DNA of 64,000 nt from Populus alba (lineage: Eukaryota; Streptophyta; Magnoliopsida; Malpighiales; Salicaceae), in contig NC_133300.1 of the NCBI RefSeq assembly GCF_005239225.2, positions 20,015,584 to 20,079,583 of the forward strand, written 5' to 3'. The notes under the pieces are model-generated. The model saw nothing but the letters and a program-made list of their open reading frames with translations. It ran no database searches and was not told the origin of the DNA. Below are positions 38,657-51,969 of this stretch, piece by piece. Positions within the stretch are counted from its first letter, which is position 1; each line of letters begins with the position of its first letter. A program made the translations under genes and the position numbers.

Positions 38657-39480
38657 TGATAACTCTTGCTGCCTTTATTCTCTTGCAAGATAATGAGTTA
38701 TATTTTGTGATCTTTAATTAACATTTGAAATCAATATTATCGATCTATATGCACGAGTAATGTAGCATATTCATTCATTTTACTTTTGTACCATGTTATT
38801 ATTTACCTAAATTTTCACAAAGTTGTATGGTTTCTGATAATAAGTGTATATATGCTATTACTTTGTAATTTATCTTCTAGTAACTTGGAAGAGTTGCAGC
38901 TTTAATTAGTTGGTAGTTGTTTATAGATAATGCATTCGGTGGTGTATTCAGCACAAAACCTTCTTAGAACATGGTGCTTGTCTTCCTTGTATACACAGTT
39001 CTGATATCCATTTTAGGTGAAATTAAAATAAAAGGTCAAGCTAGATAGGGCATACGTCTTGTATCTACCGTGCGTGTTCTTTGCATGTTACTCCAGCACT
39101 AAAGACTGCTACAATTTTCTATGGTTCAGGTTTTGTTTCACTTTCTTTGTAGTTATATTGAAAAAAAATATTATATCCTCCTTGCATGTTATTTACATAT
39201 TACTCTATTAAAACAGGCTGCTATAATTTTCTAGGATGTAGATTTTTTCCACTTCCTTTGTAGTTATGTTTGAAAAAAGATATTATATCCTCCTTCCCTG
39301 TTATTTACATGGTATTTGACTCTGCTTGGCTCCATCACACCCTTAACCATAACATTGCAATGTTTTAGCCCTAAGCAAACCGAGTAAGTGTTTCTAAGTG
39401 CACCACGATCCACATTAACATTTCAGCTAAATGTAACCCCTTTATTTAAATTCATTTAATCTGAACCTTTTTCCATAATC
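38657..39480. other. No gene; small local repeat
   Basis: The stretch around 39090-39210 ('gcatgttactc...gctacaattttctat') is repeated once at 39185-39310. No coding frame was supported. Confidence 0.45.
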
Positions 39481-41030
39481 TTTTTTCCTTGTGATTTTTT
39501 CATGTATGCTTTTTACAGATAACTCCAATCTTATGACCTGGTCCACCAGTTTCGTTGATGAACCTAATTTATATTTAGTCTTTTTGAAATCCTTTCTAAA
39601 AATTGGTATTTTTTTATCTCACTCTTTTATCTCTCATTCTCAAGAAATTTATGCCTAGCCTTAAAAAAATCATGACCTTTAGTTTTTGTGATTTGATCAA
39701 TTTTGGCCTTCCTTTTTTATCACTGTTTATTTGGATTTTGATGTTTTTTGAGTTTTTTTTTTCAATTTTATCCTTGGTTATTTTATTCAATTTGATTTTA
39801 AATTTATTGTGATTTGTTTTTCAATTTTTCCCATGATTATTTTCTTTCATTTTGTTTTTATACAATGTTTGATCTGCATTGTTTGGATTTTTCATTGTTT
39901 TACGGTTGAATATTTTACCTTGTTATTTTTTTGTGGTTGCCCTCTAACATGACAATCCTTTATTGAAAATTGATTTTTTTTTTTAAATTCATAATTTGAC
40001 ATTTTATTATTAAGCCCTTAGCTTCATTATGTGTTCCACTTTTCTTTTTGTTGCGTCATCTCGATCTCATATCCTATGTAATATGTTAGTCAAGTTAATA
40101 ATGGTTGACTCAGATTTTTTTATTTTTTTATGCTGAGTTATCCCAATAGTAAGTTAGTCAAGTTAACCTGAGTTAACTTGCATTTTCTTTTGGGAATTTA
40201 TTTTTTTATCCCAGTCTTAGGTCATGAGTGGCGAGTTAGTTGAGTTAACCTGAGTAAACTTAGTTTTTTTCTCTCAATTTTTTTAATGATTTTTTTTCAA
40301 TTTCATCATTTTGCATTGAATTATTTGACATTGAGCTTTGTCATTTTTTTAAATCTCTTATTGTCTTGTTATTTCAAGAGTGTGTTAGTCTAATTAACCT
40401 AAGTCAATTTGCATTTTCTTTCTCAATGTTTTTTTTATTTAACTTTAGTCTTTTTTGTTAGGTCTTCCTCTTGTAAGTCTAATTTTATTTTTTAATCTCG
40501 ATCTCATGTCGCGGGTGGCAAGTTAGTTGAGTTAACCCAGGTTGGCTTGGATTTGTTTCTTTAATTCTTTATGATTTTTTTTAATTTTATCATTTTGCAT
40601 TAAATTAATTGCCATCGAGCTTTGTCATTTTTTTCACTTTTCTTTTTATTTGGTTATTTTGAAAGCGAGTTGGTAAAGTTCACTCAAGTTAACTTAGGGT
40701 TTTTTTACGTTTGTTTTGTTGAACTTTGATTGTTTTGCTTGGTCCTTCTTTTGAAATTCTTTTTTTTAATCCTGATATCATATCGCGAGTTGTGGTTTCG
40801 TCAAGTTAGTTGAGTTAACTCGGGTTTTCTTCTTTGGCATTATATTTTTTTTATTTTTTTTTTGTTTTAATCTTTGACATTAGGTTATTAGGTCTTAAAC
40901 TTTACGATTTCTTTTCGCTTTTCTTATTTTAGGTTGTTTCAGTCTCATATCCCAGATCATGTCTTAGTAAATTTAACTCAATTTGTCTCGGATTATCATC
41001 GCCTGAATATTATTTTTTTTCATTGAAATA
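39481..41030. repeat. Degenerate T-rich repeat with 'gttaacctgagttaac' core, first block
   Basis: The core 'agttagt.aagttaacctgagttaactt', often followed by 'gcattttctt', recurs near 40107, 40155, 40222, 40387, 40520, 40668 and 40805, spaced 50-170 bp. The block opens with 'gtgattttttcatgtatgctttttacag' and resembles 42240-43195. Confidence 0.75.
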
Positions 41031-42240
41031 ATTTGGCGGGCCACATATCTAGTTAACAAAAAACTAAAAGGGCTCAGTGTTTTAATGTAGCATATAGAGA
41101 GATTCGTTGTGGATTCTAATAGTGTAATTATTATTTATCCCTTCATTTCTCTTAACAATTGCCTTGGTACTGAGGGTAAAATCATAGTTTTTATAGGATC
41201 CAAATGTCATTTGAGAATTAATCGGGGGCAAGATTGTCGTTCTATGTATTTTATGTACAGTAAAAATATTATATTGCCCCTAGGGGCTCAAAAAAATTGG
41301 TATTCGGTCTAAAAGCTTTTGTGTCTTGACATGTTTATTTGTACAGTGAAATAACATTTGTGCTCTTTAGGTCTGAGAAATATTGACCTTTGAGTAAAGT
41401 GTTGTTATGCCTTTGCATATTTTATGTACAATAAAATTTTGCTTTTGCCCTTTGACTTTGATAAATTAAAGGCTGCTTGGGAGGGCATTTTCATATTTGC
41501 ATCATTTTTTTTTTGTAATATTTGTATGCCTTTGGGGACGTTTTAATAATTTGCATTATTATAATATTAATAAATCAATATAGTTCGCCTACGCATGCCA
41601 CGCTAGCGTAGGCCCGTCATCACCCCTGCTATATTCGGGTGGTGTGTGGGGGCATGTACAGTGATAGAAAAAAGGTTGATCGCCTACTCACTCGATATGG
41701 TGGTGGCGCATCTTTTAGGGTGGCGCGTGTTGTCATCTGAGCGTCTATTCGATGACGATTGGTCTTTTTCCTCCTTTCTTTTTTCTCTCTCTCCCAAGCC
41801 TCGGTATATGTGCAGCGCTTTGAAAAATTCAATTGTGTCCTTTAGTTTGTATTTTTTTTGGGTTTGGTCCTTATTATTTTGATTTTTATTTTTGTTAGAT
41901 TTGATGCTTCTTTAAGTTTTTTTTGTTTTTTAATTTCATCCCTAATCATTTAATCTAATTAGATTTTTTTTTATCCAATCTAGTTCTCATTCTTTTGATT
42001 ACTATTTTTTATCTTTTTCATTATTATTATTTTTTATTATGTATTTGGGAGTTTGATTTAATTTTGTTTGGTTTCCAATTTTGGACCTTTTTTTTTTTAT
42101 TGCTCTTTTTTTTAATCATTTTCTTCATTTATTTTGTTTTTCAATTTAGTCCCTAATTAGTTTCGCTCAATTATTTTTATGCATTATTTAGTCCTCATTG
42201 TTTTAATTTTAGTTATTTTAAATTTTTATTTTTTATGGTT
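41031..42240. other. No gene supported
   Basis: Contains a GC-richer island at 41590-41720 (inverted repeat 'cctacgc..gc.tagcgtagg' near 41588-41611) amid T-rich DNA. Frames on both strands at 41629-41882 show no family. Confidence 0.4.
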
Positions 42241-43195
42241 TGAAATTTTTCTTTGTGGTTTTTTCATGTATGCCTTTTACAGTGTAATCTCAGTTTCATA
42301 ACTCAGTCTACTAGTTTTGACAATGAACCCGGTTTAAGTTCAATCTTTTTAGGGTCTTTTTTTTTTTTTCATCATTTGACATTGAATTATTGGGCATTGA
42401 GCTTCTTGATTTGTTCTGCTTTTCTTTTTGTTGGGTTATTTCTGCCTCATATCTCAAATCGAAAATTAGTTAAGTTAACCTAGATTGATTTATTTTTTAA
42501 AAAATTATTAATTTTTGAATTTATCCTTTGCCATTGAATTATTAACCCTTGAACGTGTTTTATTAAATATTATTTAAAAATAAATGCACGCATGGTGGGT
42601 TATCCCGAGTGCGTGGTGGTAAAGTTAACCTGAGTTAACTTGCATTTTCTTACTAAGTTTTTTAATTTAACTTTAGTATTTTTTTGCCAAGTGCTTCTTT
42701 TGGAGGTCTCTTTTTTTTTCCTCGATTTTTTAATGGTTTTTTTTTCATTTCATCATTTTACATGAAATAATTTTTCCTTAAGTAATTCATCTTTGTCATT
42801 TTTTTTTGTTTTTTTTCTGTTTGGTTATTATGATGGCGGGTTGGTAAAGTTAACTCAGGTTAGCTCGGAGTTTTTTTGAAGTTTTTTTTGTTGAACTTTT
42901 TTTTGTTTGCTAAGTGCTTCTTTTGAAGTTTTTTTTTTTTTTTTTATCTTCCTCTCATATTGTGGGTTGTGGATTTATCAAGTTAAGCAGAGTTGACTCG
43001 AGTTTTCTTCTTCAGCATTATATTTTTAGATGTTTTTTTCATCTTTAACATTATGTTATCAGGTCTTGAACTTTATGATTTCTTTTCACTCTTTTTTTTA
43101 TGCAGGTTGTTTCAGTCTTCTATCATGAGTCACGCTTTGGTAGATTTTACCCGATTTTTCTCAGGTTATCGTCATTTGAATATTATTTTTTTTTC
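42241..43195. repeat. Degenerate T-rich repeat, second block
   Basis: Matches 39481-41030 in order: 'gtggttttttcatgtatgccttttacag' (42256), the 'aagttaacct' cores near 42468, 42612, 42838 and 42977, and the closing 'tatgatttcttttcact...caggttgtttcagtct' (43073-43118; compare 40901-40952). Confidence 0.75.
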
Positions 43196-45762
43196 TTGAG
43201 AAAATTTGGATAGCCAAGTCCCATCAAATAGGGCAAACTGGTAAAGTCACACAGTCCCATCAAACATGGCAAATTGGCTAACACACAGACAAAATAATTA
43301 TACAACTGGATAGTAAGTGAAATTTATCTAACATGTATCTAAACAACTTTTAATAGAATTTAAATAGTGAGGTGTCAAGCACCTTCTTAAAGTCTGGGCA
43401 TGGTATGCAGAATCCTGTCTCGGTGCTCTCTCAACAACCTCTCTTGTTTCAATAACCCACAATCAATTTCTCATACGATATCTTATTTTTCAAGCACAAT
43501 TATTTCATTAAATTAACCACTTTAATTAATTTTTTTAATTTATAAAAAATACATGTTTCCTTTAAATTTTAGTTAACTATCTCATGTCCACAAGTCAATA
43601 TTCAATCTAGCATAATTCCTATACACAACATTCTACAATTAAAATCCATCAAGCAAGATCCACAAATTTCTCCTTATATGGCTTAAACATCCAATGTATA
43701 TGGGTGGGAATTTCTTTGAAAATTCAAACTAAAATATGTACCATCATTTAAACTACTCAACAACAATACCATATTAATAATCAACATCATTTTTTGTCAA
43801 TTAATCCTTCCTTGGAAATTATTATTTTGGTTAAATGTGTCCATATAGATGGGGGGTATATTTTCTTTCAATTTTTATTTTTTATTTTTCACAATGAACC
43901 CATAACTTAATCATCAAATGGTCACACTAATACATTACAACCAAGATTCCACAACAACAATTCCTTCCTTTATATTTCCCTACATTGTTGAAATTCTAAA
44001 GAAATAAAAGGATAATTTGTTCCTTTTCAATTTACTCAGTTCACTCATTACTCAATCCATTCACATAACCTTAAACATCATTAAACCACACAATTTCAAA
44101 ATCAAGCATTAACTCTCAAAAACCTCAACTTCCATAATGTTAAATAAAACCTTGATATGGCACAATTCATCAAATTGAGACTTAACTTATTGTTTATTTA
44201 TATCTCATAAAAACATTCAATCTCTAAACCTAAAAGTCTTAAAACACCCTATCATGAAAAATCATACTTTTATTTTTACTAAAAGTATTAAAACATCACA
44301 ATACAAAGCACAACAAATTAAATGGTTACCCACTACTTTTTCATAGATTTAAACATTTCTAAACCTTAAGAACAATATTCTAATCCATTTAAAGTATAAA
44401 ACCCTAAGTTCCATAACTTTTACACCTTAATGGTCAATTCATGATAAAATCACATTTTATCTTGATAAATATAACTTTTACACCTTAATCACAAGAAAAT
44501 TAAAGGATTAAAAAAGGAAAAATTTGAATCTCCTTACCTCTTCTTCTTAACCTTTAAGAACCCTCTTTTTCCATGTTATAAACCTCACTAATTCACACAA
44601 ACTTGTGTTTTAATCCTCCAAAGAACCACTCCCAACACCTAAATCTATCCTCCCTCAAGTGTTTTAGTAAGTTTTTTCAAGCAAAAGATGGAAGAAAACC
44701 CTCCCCTCCTTCTCCTTGTCTTTTTGTTCCTTGTATTTCATCTATGGCTACTGGAAACAACTTTTAATATGTTGAAATTTTATTATTTACAATTTTACTC
44801 TTTATTTAATGCTTATAGTATATATTTTTTTTCACATAGCTACCCTGTTTTCTGATTAAATTGTGAGTCCTTCTCAAACTCCAAAAATTCTTAAATTTTA
44901 AGCCAAAGTAAGAAAACATATTAGGATATCCCATGCGGAAGTTTAGCTAGATCTATCATGTCACAACCTAAAAAAAAAAGCATAATTATTTATAAGTGTA
45001 AAATTTTATGCAATGTAATTTTTTTTTTTACTAAAAATTCGGCAGAGTTTCCCTTATAACGGGACATACCAAGTTATCAATATCTTCATTCCAGACACAA
45101 TTCATATCATAATCATGGTCCAATCATCTTGGACCTCTTTCCCAAACAACGCATCACAAAAAAAAAAAACATATATTGTCCGATAATCAAAATGCAAACA
45201 ATAAAAAAAAACAACATAAATAAACAATTCTAAGGTTTACTTAACTTGCATAATCAAATAATTTCAATAAAAACTTAGATTATGAATGGACCACCCCTAT
45301 TATTTTATCATTCCAACATTTCTAATCATATAAGCAACCATGATAGAATACAAATACTTAATTTAACATAAAGATATTCTTAAGTATGGCATACATATTA
45401 ATTACATATAAAAGTTTTGTTCTACAATTAAAAGGGTTCATTCGACCTCTTTTACATCATACATCAATCTCAAAATACATGTTGATAATTATAAATATGC
45501 AAAAAGTGTCTTATATTCAAGCATGATCTACTCTAATGCTGTGAGGATCCTGAAAATAAGATTAACATTTAATCAACATAATCATAAATAAATACAATGT
45601 GTCATTTCATTATACCCATGTAAAAATAATTCTCCTATTTATTTTATAATGAATCATTAATATCTTACACCTTCATAATCATCTAATTAATTCCAATCTT
45701 AGCCATTTCACCAGGGTACTACTCCCTCGTTAGGGACACTAACCCATTCACCCAAATATCAA

Positions 45763-45985
45763 GCACTAGTTCATCTATCCAATTGTGTCTATCCGCTCGA
45801 TTACCGGGCACTAGTTTATCCGTCCAATTACAGGGCACTAGTTCATCCACTCATTTACTGCGCACTACTTTATTCGCCTAATTACCGGGCACTAGTTCAT
45901 CCGCCCATTTACCGAGCACTAATTTATTTGTCCAATTACCATGCACTAATTAATCTGCACCTTTACCTAGCACTAATTTATCCAT
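45763..45985. repeat. 27-bp minisatellite, about 8 units
   Basis: Units of 27 bp with consensus GCACTAGTTTATCCGCCCAA then TTACCGG; gcacta starts at 45763, 45808, 45835, 45862, 45889, 45916, 45943 and 45970. The first interval is 45 bp. Degenerate, not CRISPR-like, as there are no unique spacers. Confidence 0.9.
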
Positions 45986-47023
45986 TGACATCAAAATATA
46001 AATGACAGAATTTCTAAATAAAATTAACACATGCTTTCAATTAATCTTTCTACAAAGATTCAAGATGTCGAGCACCTATCTGCTGGTGATGCTCGACTAG
46101 TAGCTCTCTGCTGCTGTCTGGAGCCTACAATCTCTCATGTTCATTTGAAAAATCTTATGATGCCAATATTTCATCACTAAATAAATTTCTTAGAACTTCA
46201 TCACATAGTAAGATTTTCGATCGACATAATTTTAAAATCCAAAACTCTTATGATTATCTAACATAGTTTCATGCTCTTTAATAATTCCACAAATAATTCA
46301 TACTATGCTACAACCACCTAAACTTTTAATTCACCACAATTATAAGGCAATCTTGTATCACTATTAAACTTTTTCCCAACAATTAAAGGAAATTTAATTC
46401 CTTGACATCTAATTCAACACATCATTTCATTTTATTTTATTTTTCTTCCACTATTTAAATACTATTCATTAACTTCTTCAAGCTTGAAATTTTATTTCTT
46501 ATAATTTCTATGGCCAAATTCACCTTTCTAAGAGTTCTATAATCACACATAACAACAACTAAGCATCATGTATGGAATTTCACTAATCAATACAATAAGA
46601 TCCTATTTAATTATAACATAACAAGGGATCAATAGCAAACCCAAGGTGGAAACCACTTTTTAACCCCCTCCTCCTCCTTCTTTTTTTTTTACACATTCTT
46701 CAATCATCAAATAATCAATTATCATAACTAAACATAATTTACTTGTCATTAATTCAACAACCTAATCACCCCAAAAATCCACCATTGGCTGAAATTCTCA
46801 TTACTAAGAGGAAGGAATACTTTTTTTTTTTCAAATTAACCTAATTAATTACAAGCCCAAACATTTATTCCCTCAATAAACATATAATTAACATAAATTC
46901 ATGCATTCAAACCATCATAACATCAAGAACCCAACTTCACATAATACCAATTCTACTCAATCCAAGAACAAACATGAAAAGCAACACAGTGGATCATCAT
47001 GGAGAGTTTTCTTACCCTTAAGG

Positions 47024-47289
47024 AATGAAGAATCAAAAGCCAAAACAAGTTGAATCAAGTTCTCCTCCACACTTCCCTCTAAGCTTAATTTTTCCTTCTC
47101 TAAAAGCACACTTTAATTCTTAAACTCCTTGTAGACTCTTTAATCCATCAAACCCTCTCTTTAATGAAGAATCAAAAGCCGAAACAAGTTAAATCAAGTT
47201 CTCCTCCACACTTCTCTCTAAGCTTAATTTTTCCATCTCTAAAAGCACACTTTAATTCTTAAACTCCTTGTAGACTCTTTAATTCTTAA
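47024..47289. repeat. 139-bp tandem duplication
   Basis: 'aatgaagaatcaaaagcc' begins at 47024 and again at 47163. The following 'aagttctcctccacactt', 'ctctaaaagcacactttaat' and 'ctccttgtagactctttaat' keep the same spacing. Very few differences, so recent. Confidence 0.9.
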
Positions 47290-47695
47290 ACAATTTTTTT
47301 CAAGCAATTTCCAAGAAAAATAACAAAAGCCCTCTTCTCTCTCTCTCTTTTTTTTTTTTTTGTTTTGTTGGCAACTTATATGGGGGGCTGTTTTGGGCAA
47401 TTTTTCAATTTGGTCCTTGGAGAAGTTTCTAGACACTCATTTGTGCTATTTATTCTTTTATTTGTAAAAAAAAACATGTTATTGTACTCCAAAAATTCTG
47501 AAACATTAACCTAAATAAAAAAAAATATTTTAGAAGAATTACGAAAATTTCAACTTAATCTGATGACCAGATTGAAAGTTACATGCTACGACGTAAAATT
47601 AGCCGGTTTGTGATTTTTTGTCAAAAAATCAAATTTCCTTATTTCATTATTGTACAAATCATCTCAATCAGTTTACTCAATTCTCGAGACCATTT

Positions 47696-47740
47696 TTATT
47701 TATTTATTTATTTATTTATTATTATTATTATTTTATTATA

Positions 47741-47792
<52 letters not shown>
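47696..47792. repeat. TTTA/TTA microsatellite
   Basis: (TTTA)n passing into (TTA)n of nearly 100 bp. Related copies of the flanking 'ttagtttgtgattttt' sequence lie on both sides (47600 and 47845), so the array sits between two halves of a local duplication. Confidence 0.95.
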
Positions 47793-47793
<1 letters not shown>

Positions 47794-49476
47794 TGGAGTT
47801 TTCATGGTAGTTAGGCTAAAAGTTACATATTTAGCGTAAAACTAGTTAGTTTGTGATTTTTCATAAAAAATCTAAAATTTCTTATTTCATTCTTGCATAA
47901 ATCATATCAATTATTTTACTCAGTTCTTGAAACGATTTTCTTATCTCAAATCTATTTATTTTTTATTCTTACCATTTATTTTCTTTACGACTTATTATCG
48001 TTCCCTGGTAACACTACTAAATTTTAATTGGTGCTTACACCAAAACTTTTTGCACAATTCTTTCTTAAGTTTTATTCTTCATTTTAACTATAATTCCCAA
48101 GAATTATATTCTTATTCTTAAGACATATTTGTTTTACTACCCATTACCAATTTCACAGTCATTATGAATTTTAAACTAAAATTCATAATCCTCATTTTAA
48201 ATTCAACAATACATTTTAATATTCATTCGTGAAAGGTGTCCCTTCCATTACACGCCTCATAGTTAAATGCATATTTTTTATAATAACAAGTTTCTAATAG
48301 TATAAACAATGTTTATGGGTTTTAAAAGTAGGTCAATTGAGTCTTTTAAGAAATTAAAAAATAAAAAGTTGGTGACACGTGTAGGTGACGCTCACGCCTT
48401 TTGGACGACACGTATGATTTTAAGCTACCAAGAATGACCCAAAGTTTTCATCATGGTGTCAGTAAACCCAAAGTTTGACCCTTTTTTTCTTACTTTTTTG
48501 ACAAATAAAAAAATGGCAAAAAAGAATAATATTATATATATTATATATATATATTTGATTTAATTGTTTTTTTAGCATTTTCAGTGTCTTTTCAAAAGAA
48601 TTAAAATTTCCTAAAAAAAATTACTTTCATCGTGTTCAGTTTTTCAGTGCGCTCATTTCAAAATCATTTTCAATTTTTTTAGTCGACATTAAGGACTTTT
48701 TTTTCAAAGATATCAAAAGTTACTAAAAATAAGAAAAAATAAAAAACAAAACAAATATTTGAACAAGAGGACCAAATAAAAGGAGGTATGCCAAGTGATT
48801 TTGGGTTGCTTCAGATACCCAAGTTTGTTTGGAGGAAAACAATATATCTTTTTTTGCCTATAAATAACTTTGTGCTTTCATAAGAAAGTAATAACATATT
48901 TCATTTCAAATACTACCTTTCACACGCCAAATAACCCTAACAATTTTATCTCTCTATTTTTTTAAAAATATCAATAGCCACACACACCAAAAAAGATAAA
49001 AACTAAATAAAAACCCAAAACCATTTTGTTGAGGCACCAACCACTAGAAAGTCCTATCACAACCATTAGATCTAGCTCTCCAATCTCTCAAATCCATCCA
49101 AGTTAGCTCACCAAACTCATTACACACTCATCCTCGTCTAATTGCAACTGCAACTCTTTCTCTCCCCTGGTAATATTTCTATGGTCCTTTCTTCATCGAT
49201 TTTTCAGTCCAAAACGAAGACCGACCATCACAAACCACCACCTAATCAGCCGCCATCTCTTTTCCTGCATCTCTACCAATCGTCTCTCCCTTTCCAAAAC
49301 ACAAGTGAATCACCCCTCACTCGGTCATCTCCTTTAGTTCTAAACTACACACACAATCACTTAAGTCCTTCTCCTCTACACCTCAGCTAACACCCTTTTA
49401 TTTTAGCTTCAAGTGTGACCCTCTCTTTTCCATACTCACGACAACCACAACCTTTTTCTATTACTATTACAATTGT
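47793..49476. other. No gene; possible LTR promoter
   Basis: A 'gcctataaataac' TATA-like motif lies at 48858-48870, followed by a C-rich leader-like stretch to 49470. The 82-codon frame at 49142 is Pro/Ser-rich by composition and has no recognisable domain. Confidence 0.4.
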
Positions 49477-51969
49477 TGTAAACCCCGGGAAATATTATTA
49501 TATTTGCGTAAATTGTAAACTAATAAATGGAAAAATAAAGCGAAGAAATTCATGTACTAAATACAAATACTGAGAATTCAGAATTTTTATATTAAATTAG
49601 AGGTTGTTGTTATCTTGTTATTTATAATTTATACAATTAACCTGTGGTTAATCTTGCCGGGTTTGATTAAAGTGCACTTGGGAGAAAATCAACGTGTAAA
49701 TCGCTGCCGATTCAGAAAGTTGAGGCCCGAAATGGATTCAGATAAGAAAACAAAAAAAGATATAGCTTAATTATAAGAAGAAAAGATGCGGAGGGGGAAA
49801 TAATACACTTAGAGGAAATGGGGCCTAAGTTGCAAATAAAAGAAATAATGGGGTATAAATACCCCTTTTCCTTGCTCATCAAAACCGGCAGCAGCTATTA
49901 AGAGAGAGGGAGTGAGTTTTTTATTTTGTTCTTGCCAAATCAAGAGAGAAAAACTAAAAATCCTAAAAACCCATCCAAGATTAAGGATTTATAGGTAGAA
50001 TAAACACTTGTGGGAAAGGGATTAACAAGAAATTTTAAAGGTAGAAAAAGAAGAGAGGGTCGACTATCATTAGAAAAAGAGGAGTCGAAATTTTTTGACT
50101 GGTTGAGGATTGAGACCTTGATTCTTACCTGGTAAGGAATTCTAAACATGGTTCTTTAAGTCATTTCAAATTCGATTATGAATTGATGTCTTGGTGTTGA
50201 ATTTTAATTAGGGTTCTTAAACTTGAATTGGGAGAAATATATTAATTGTTAAAATTAAGTTAATTCATGTATTGTATGTGATTATGAGCATGAAATCATG
50301 ATGATTCATCAAAGAAAATGTATGGGTAATTGATTTAGGGGTGGCCGACCATATGAAGAGCAAAGAGGAAAAGGGGGAAATTGTGGTTTTCCTTTTTAAA
50401 TTTATTATAATATGTTGTTTTTTTTATGTGAATGTGTGTGTAAATTGAATGAAATTAGCATGAAAAGAATGAGAGAGCTCTTGGTTCCTTAAGGCCATGT
50501 TTTCAGCCAATTATGCATCAACGGGGGAGGATGTTTAATTTGACATATTTAGCTTGATGACGTGTTTTTAATTGTGTCAAAATGAGAAAAAATACATGTT
50601 GAAATAGCAAGGATTATGTTTAGAAGAATATTGTTCAAAAAGTTAGTAAAATTGATAAAAATATTCTTTTGACGTTAAGAGGGAAGATTGAAATAAATAG
50701 AGTAAATTGACTCTTAAAATATATTTTTTGACACTCTTATATGGTATGTGATATGGCTAAGGGTTGAGATAAAAAGGAAAAGTTGAATTGTGAATGTTGT
50801 GTGTAAATGGAAAAGTTGATGAATTTGGACAAATTCATCTCTGAGTTTTGAAGAGAATTCAAGTGGGAGGATGAGGGGTTTAGGATCAGGTTCCTTCATA
50901 GAAATTGTATTTTTTGGATGTTTACTAACTAAGAAAATTATTCTTACTCAATTTGAAGCTATATAGAACTCTACTTATGGGTCACCAACCGAGATTGGTC
51001 ATGACAGACCCTATAGGGCAATAGGTTTGATTCATTGATGAGTAATTTTGAGTGTCTTAGGGGCAGAAATGGGTTCTCCTCCCTTCAAGAGACTTGTATC
51101 CCCATTGTATTAGATTTCCAACGAGACTAACTTTTCTTTAATTAGAGTCCTATAACTCCCAATATAATTAAAATCTGAGGAGAGGTTGGACTGCGACCTC
51201 TGCTGGCAGTTTCGGAAAGTTGCTAAAGCGATTATCTAGACGCATTAAGGGTGAAAATTGGGTCCTTTCACTTCAGGGAACATGTGATATTACATTTTTA
51301 ATTTCCAAAAGAAATTAGCCATATTCAAAGTGGAAATTTGTAATGATAACTATAGTTGGGCAAAGAATGACGATATTAATGGATGAAATGAGAAACATAA
51401 AATATAAAGAAAGGAAATATTTGAAAGAAAGACCTGTATTGACTGTTAATATGGTTATTATAAAATGTATCCGTGAATGAGGGTTATTTTTAAGATACAC
51501 TTATGATTACCAGGAGGGACCACATGCGTGGTGCAACAGCAACAAGGGAGCACGAGTAGAGCTTCTACTGCAGGTAGGTGATTCACACCTATTCTTTCAA
51601 GTTAAATTCTATGATTTAATATGTATTTGATGTGAAATATAAATTAGCAAATGTTGGATTTTATGTGAAAGGATGAAAGTTTGCGTAATGATGTTGATAT
51701 TTTGGATAGTATTTTGAATATATGTGTGTTCAAGGTGAATGGTTCTTGTGTGATTTACCGAGTAATGAAATTATTGATGACAAAGGGAATATAAGAAGTG
51801 GGATATATGGCGTGAACTAACATACATTTAGTGTATATTAGGATCCTAGGTAAGGGGATCACCATGCATCGACTAACATATATTTAGTGTACGTTATGGT
51901 CCCAGGTAAAGGGATCGTTATGCATCGACACCTACGGGGTGATGATTATACCGGTGAAATTGGTATGTA
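49477..51969 (+). mobile_element. LTR-like unit 1 (plus orientation)
   Basis: Opens TGTAAACCCCGGGAAA and then 'gaagaaattcatg'. It includes a TATA region 'gtataaatacccc' (49853-49865), 'aaacccatccaaga' (49968), 'ggtcaccaaccgaga' (50981) and 'gcacgagtagagcttctactgcaggtagg' block near 51549-51577. The same order recurs in unit 2 from 51970, so these are two diverged head-to-tail copies of one element. No coding region. Confidence 0.6.
51817..51928. repeat. 56-bp tandem repeat, two units, in LTR-like unit 1
   Basis: 'ctaacata.atttagtgta' starts at 51817 and 51873; each unit ends 'atgcatcga'. It lies between the 'gcaggtagg' block and the end of the unit. Confidence 0.85.

Larger units (their letters stand above)
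43200..47470 (-). mobile_element. LTR-like units in minus orientation
   Basis: Read on the minus strand, 47000-44990 parallels the plus-strand units at 49477-55000: a 'taaggaatt' leader, a 'gcagcagagagctactagtcgagcatcaccagcagataggtg' type block (46070-46125 region), a tandem array, then 'gataacttggtatgtcc...aaactctgccgaattttt' (45030-45078). A second, weaker copy of the leader lies near 44520-44620. No protein was seen; family assignment is open. Confidence 0.5.

Noticed and set aside
41629..41882. Overlapping frames on both strands in a GC-richer island
   Set aside because: Neither matches a family; the GC rise fits repeat DNA, and no splice signals extend them.
45763..45985. Regular repeats considered as a CRISPR array
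   Set aside because: Directly adjoining 27-bp units without unique spacers, in a plant nuclear context.
47618..47839. 73-codon frame with a poly-Ile run
   Set aside because: Created by the TTA microsatellite.
49142..49390. 82-codon Pro/Ser-rich frame
   Set aside because: Lies in C-rich leader-like DNA of a repeat; no start context, domain or splice support.
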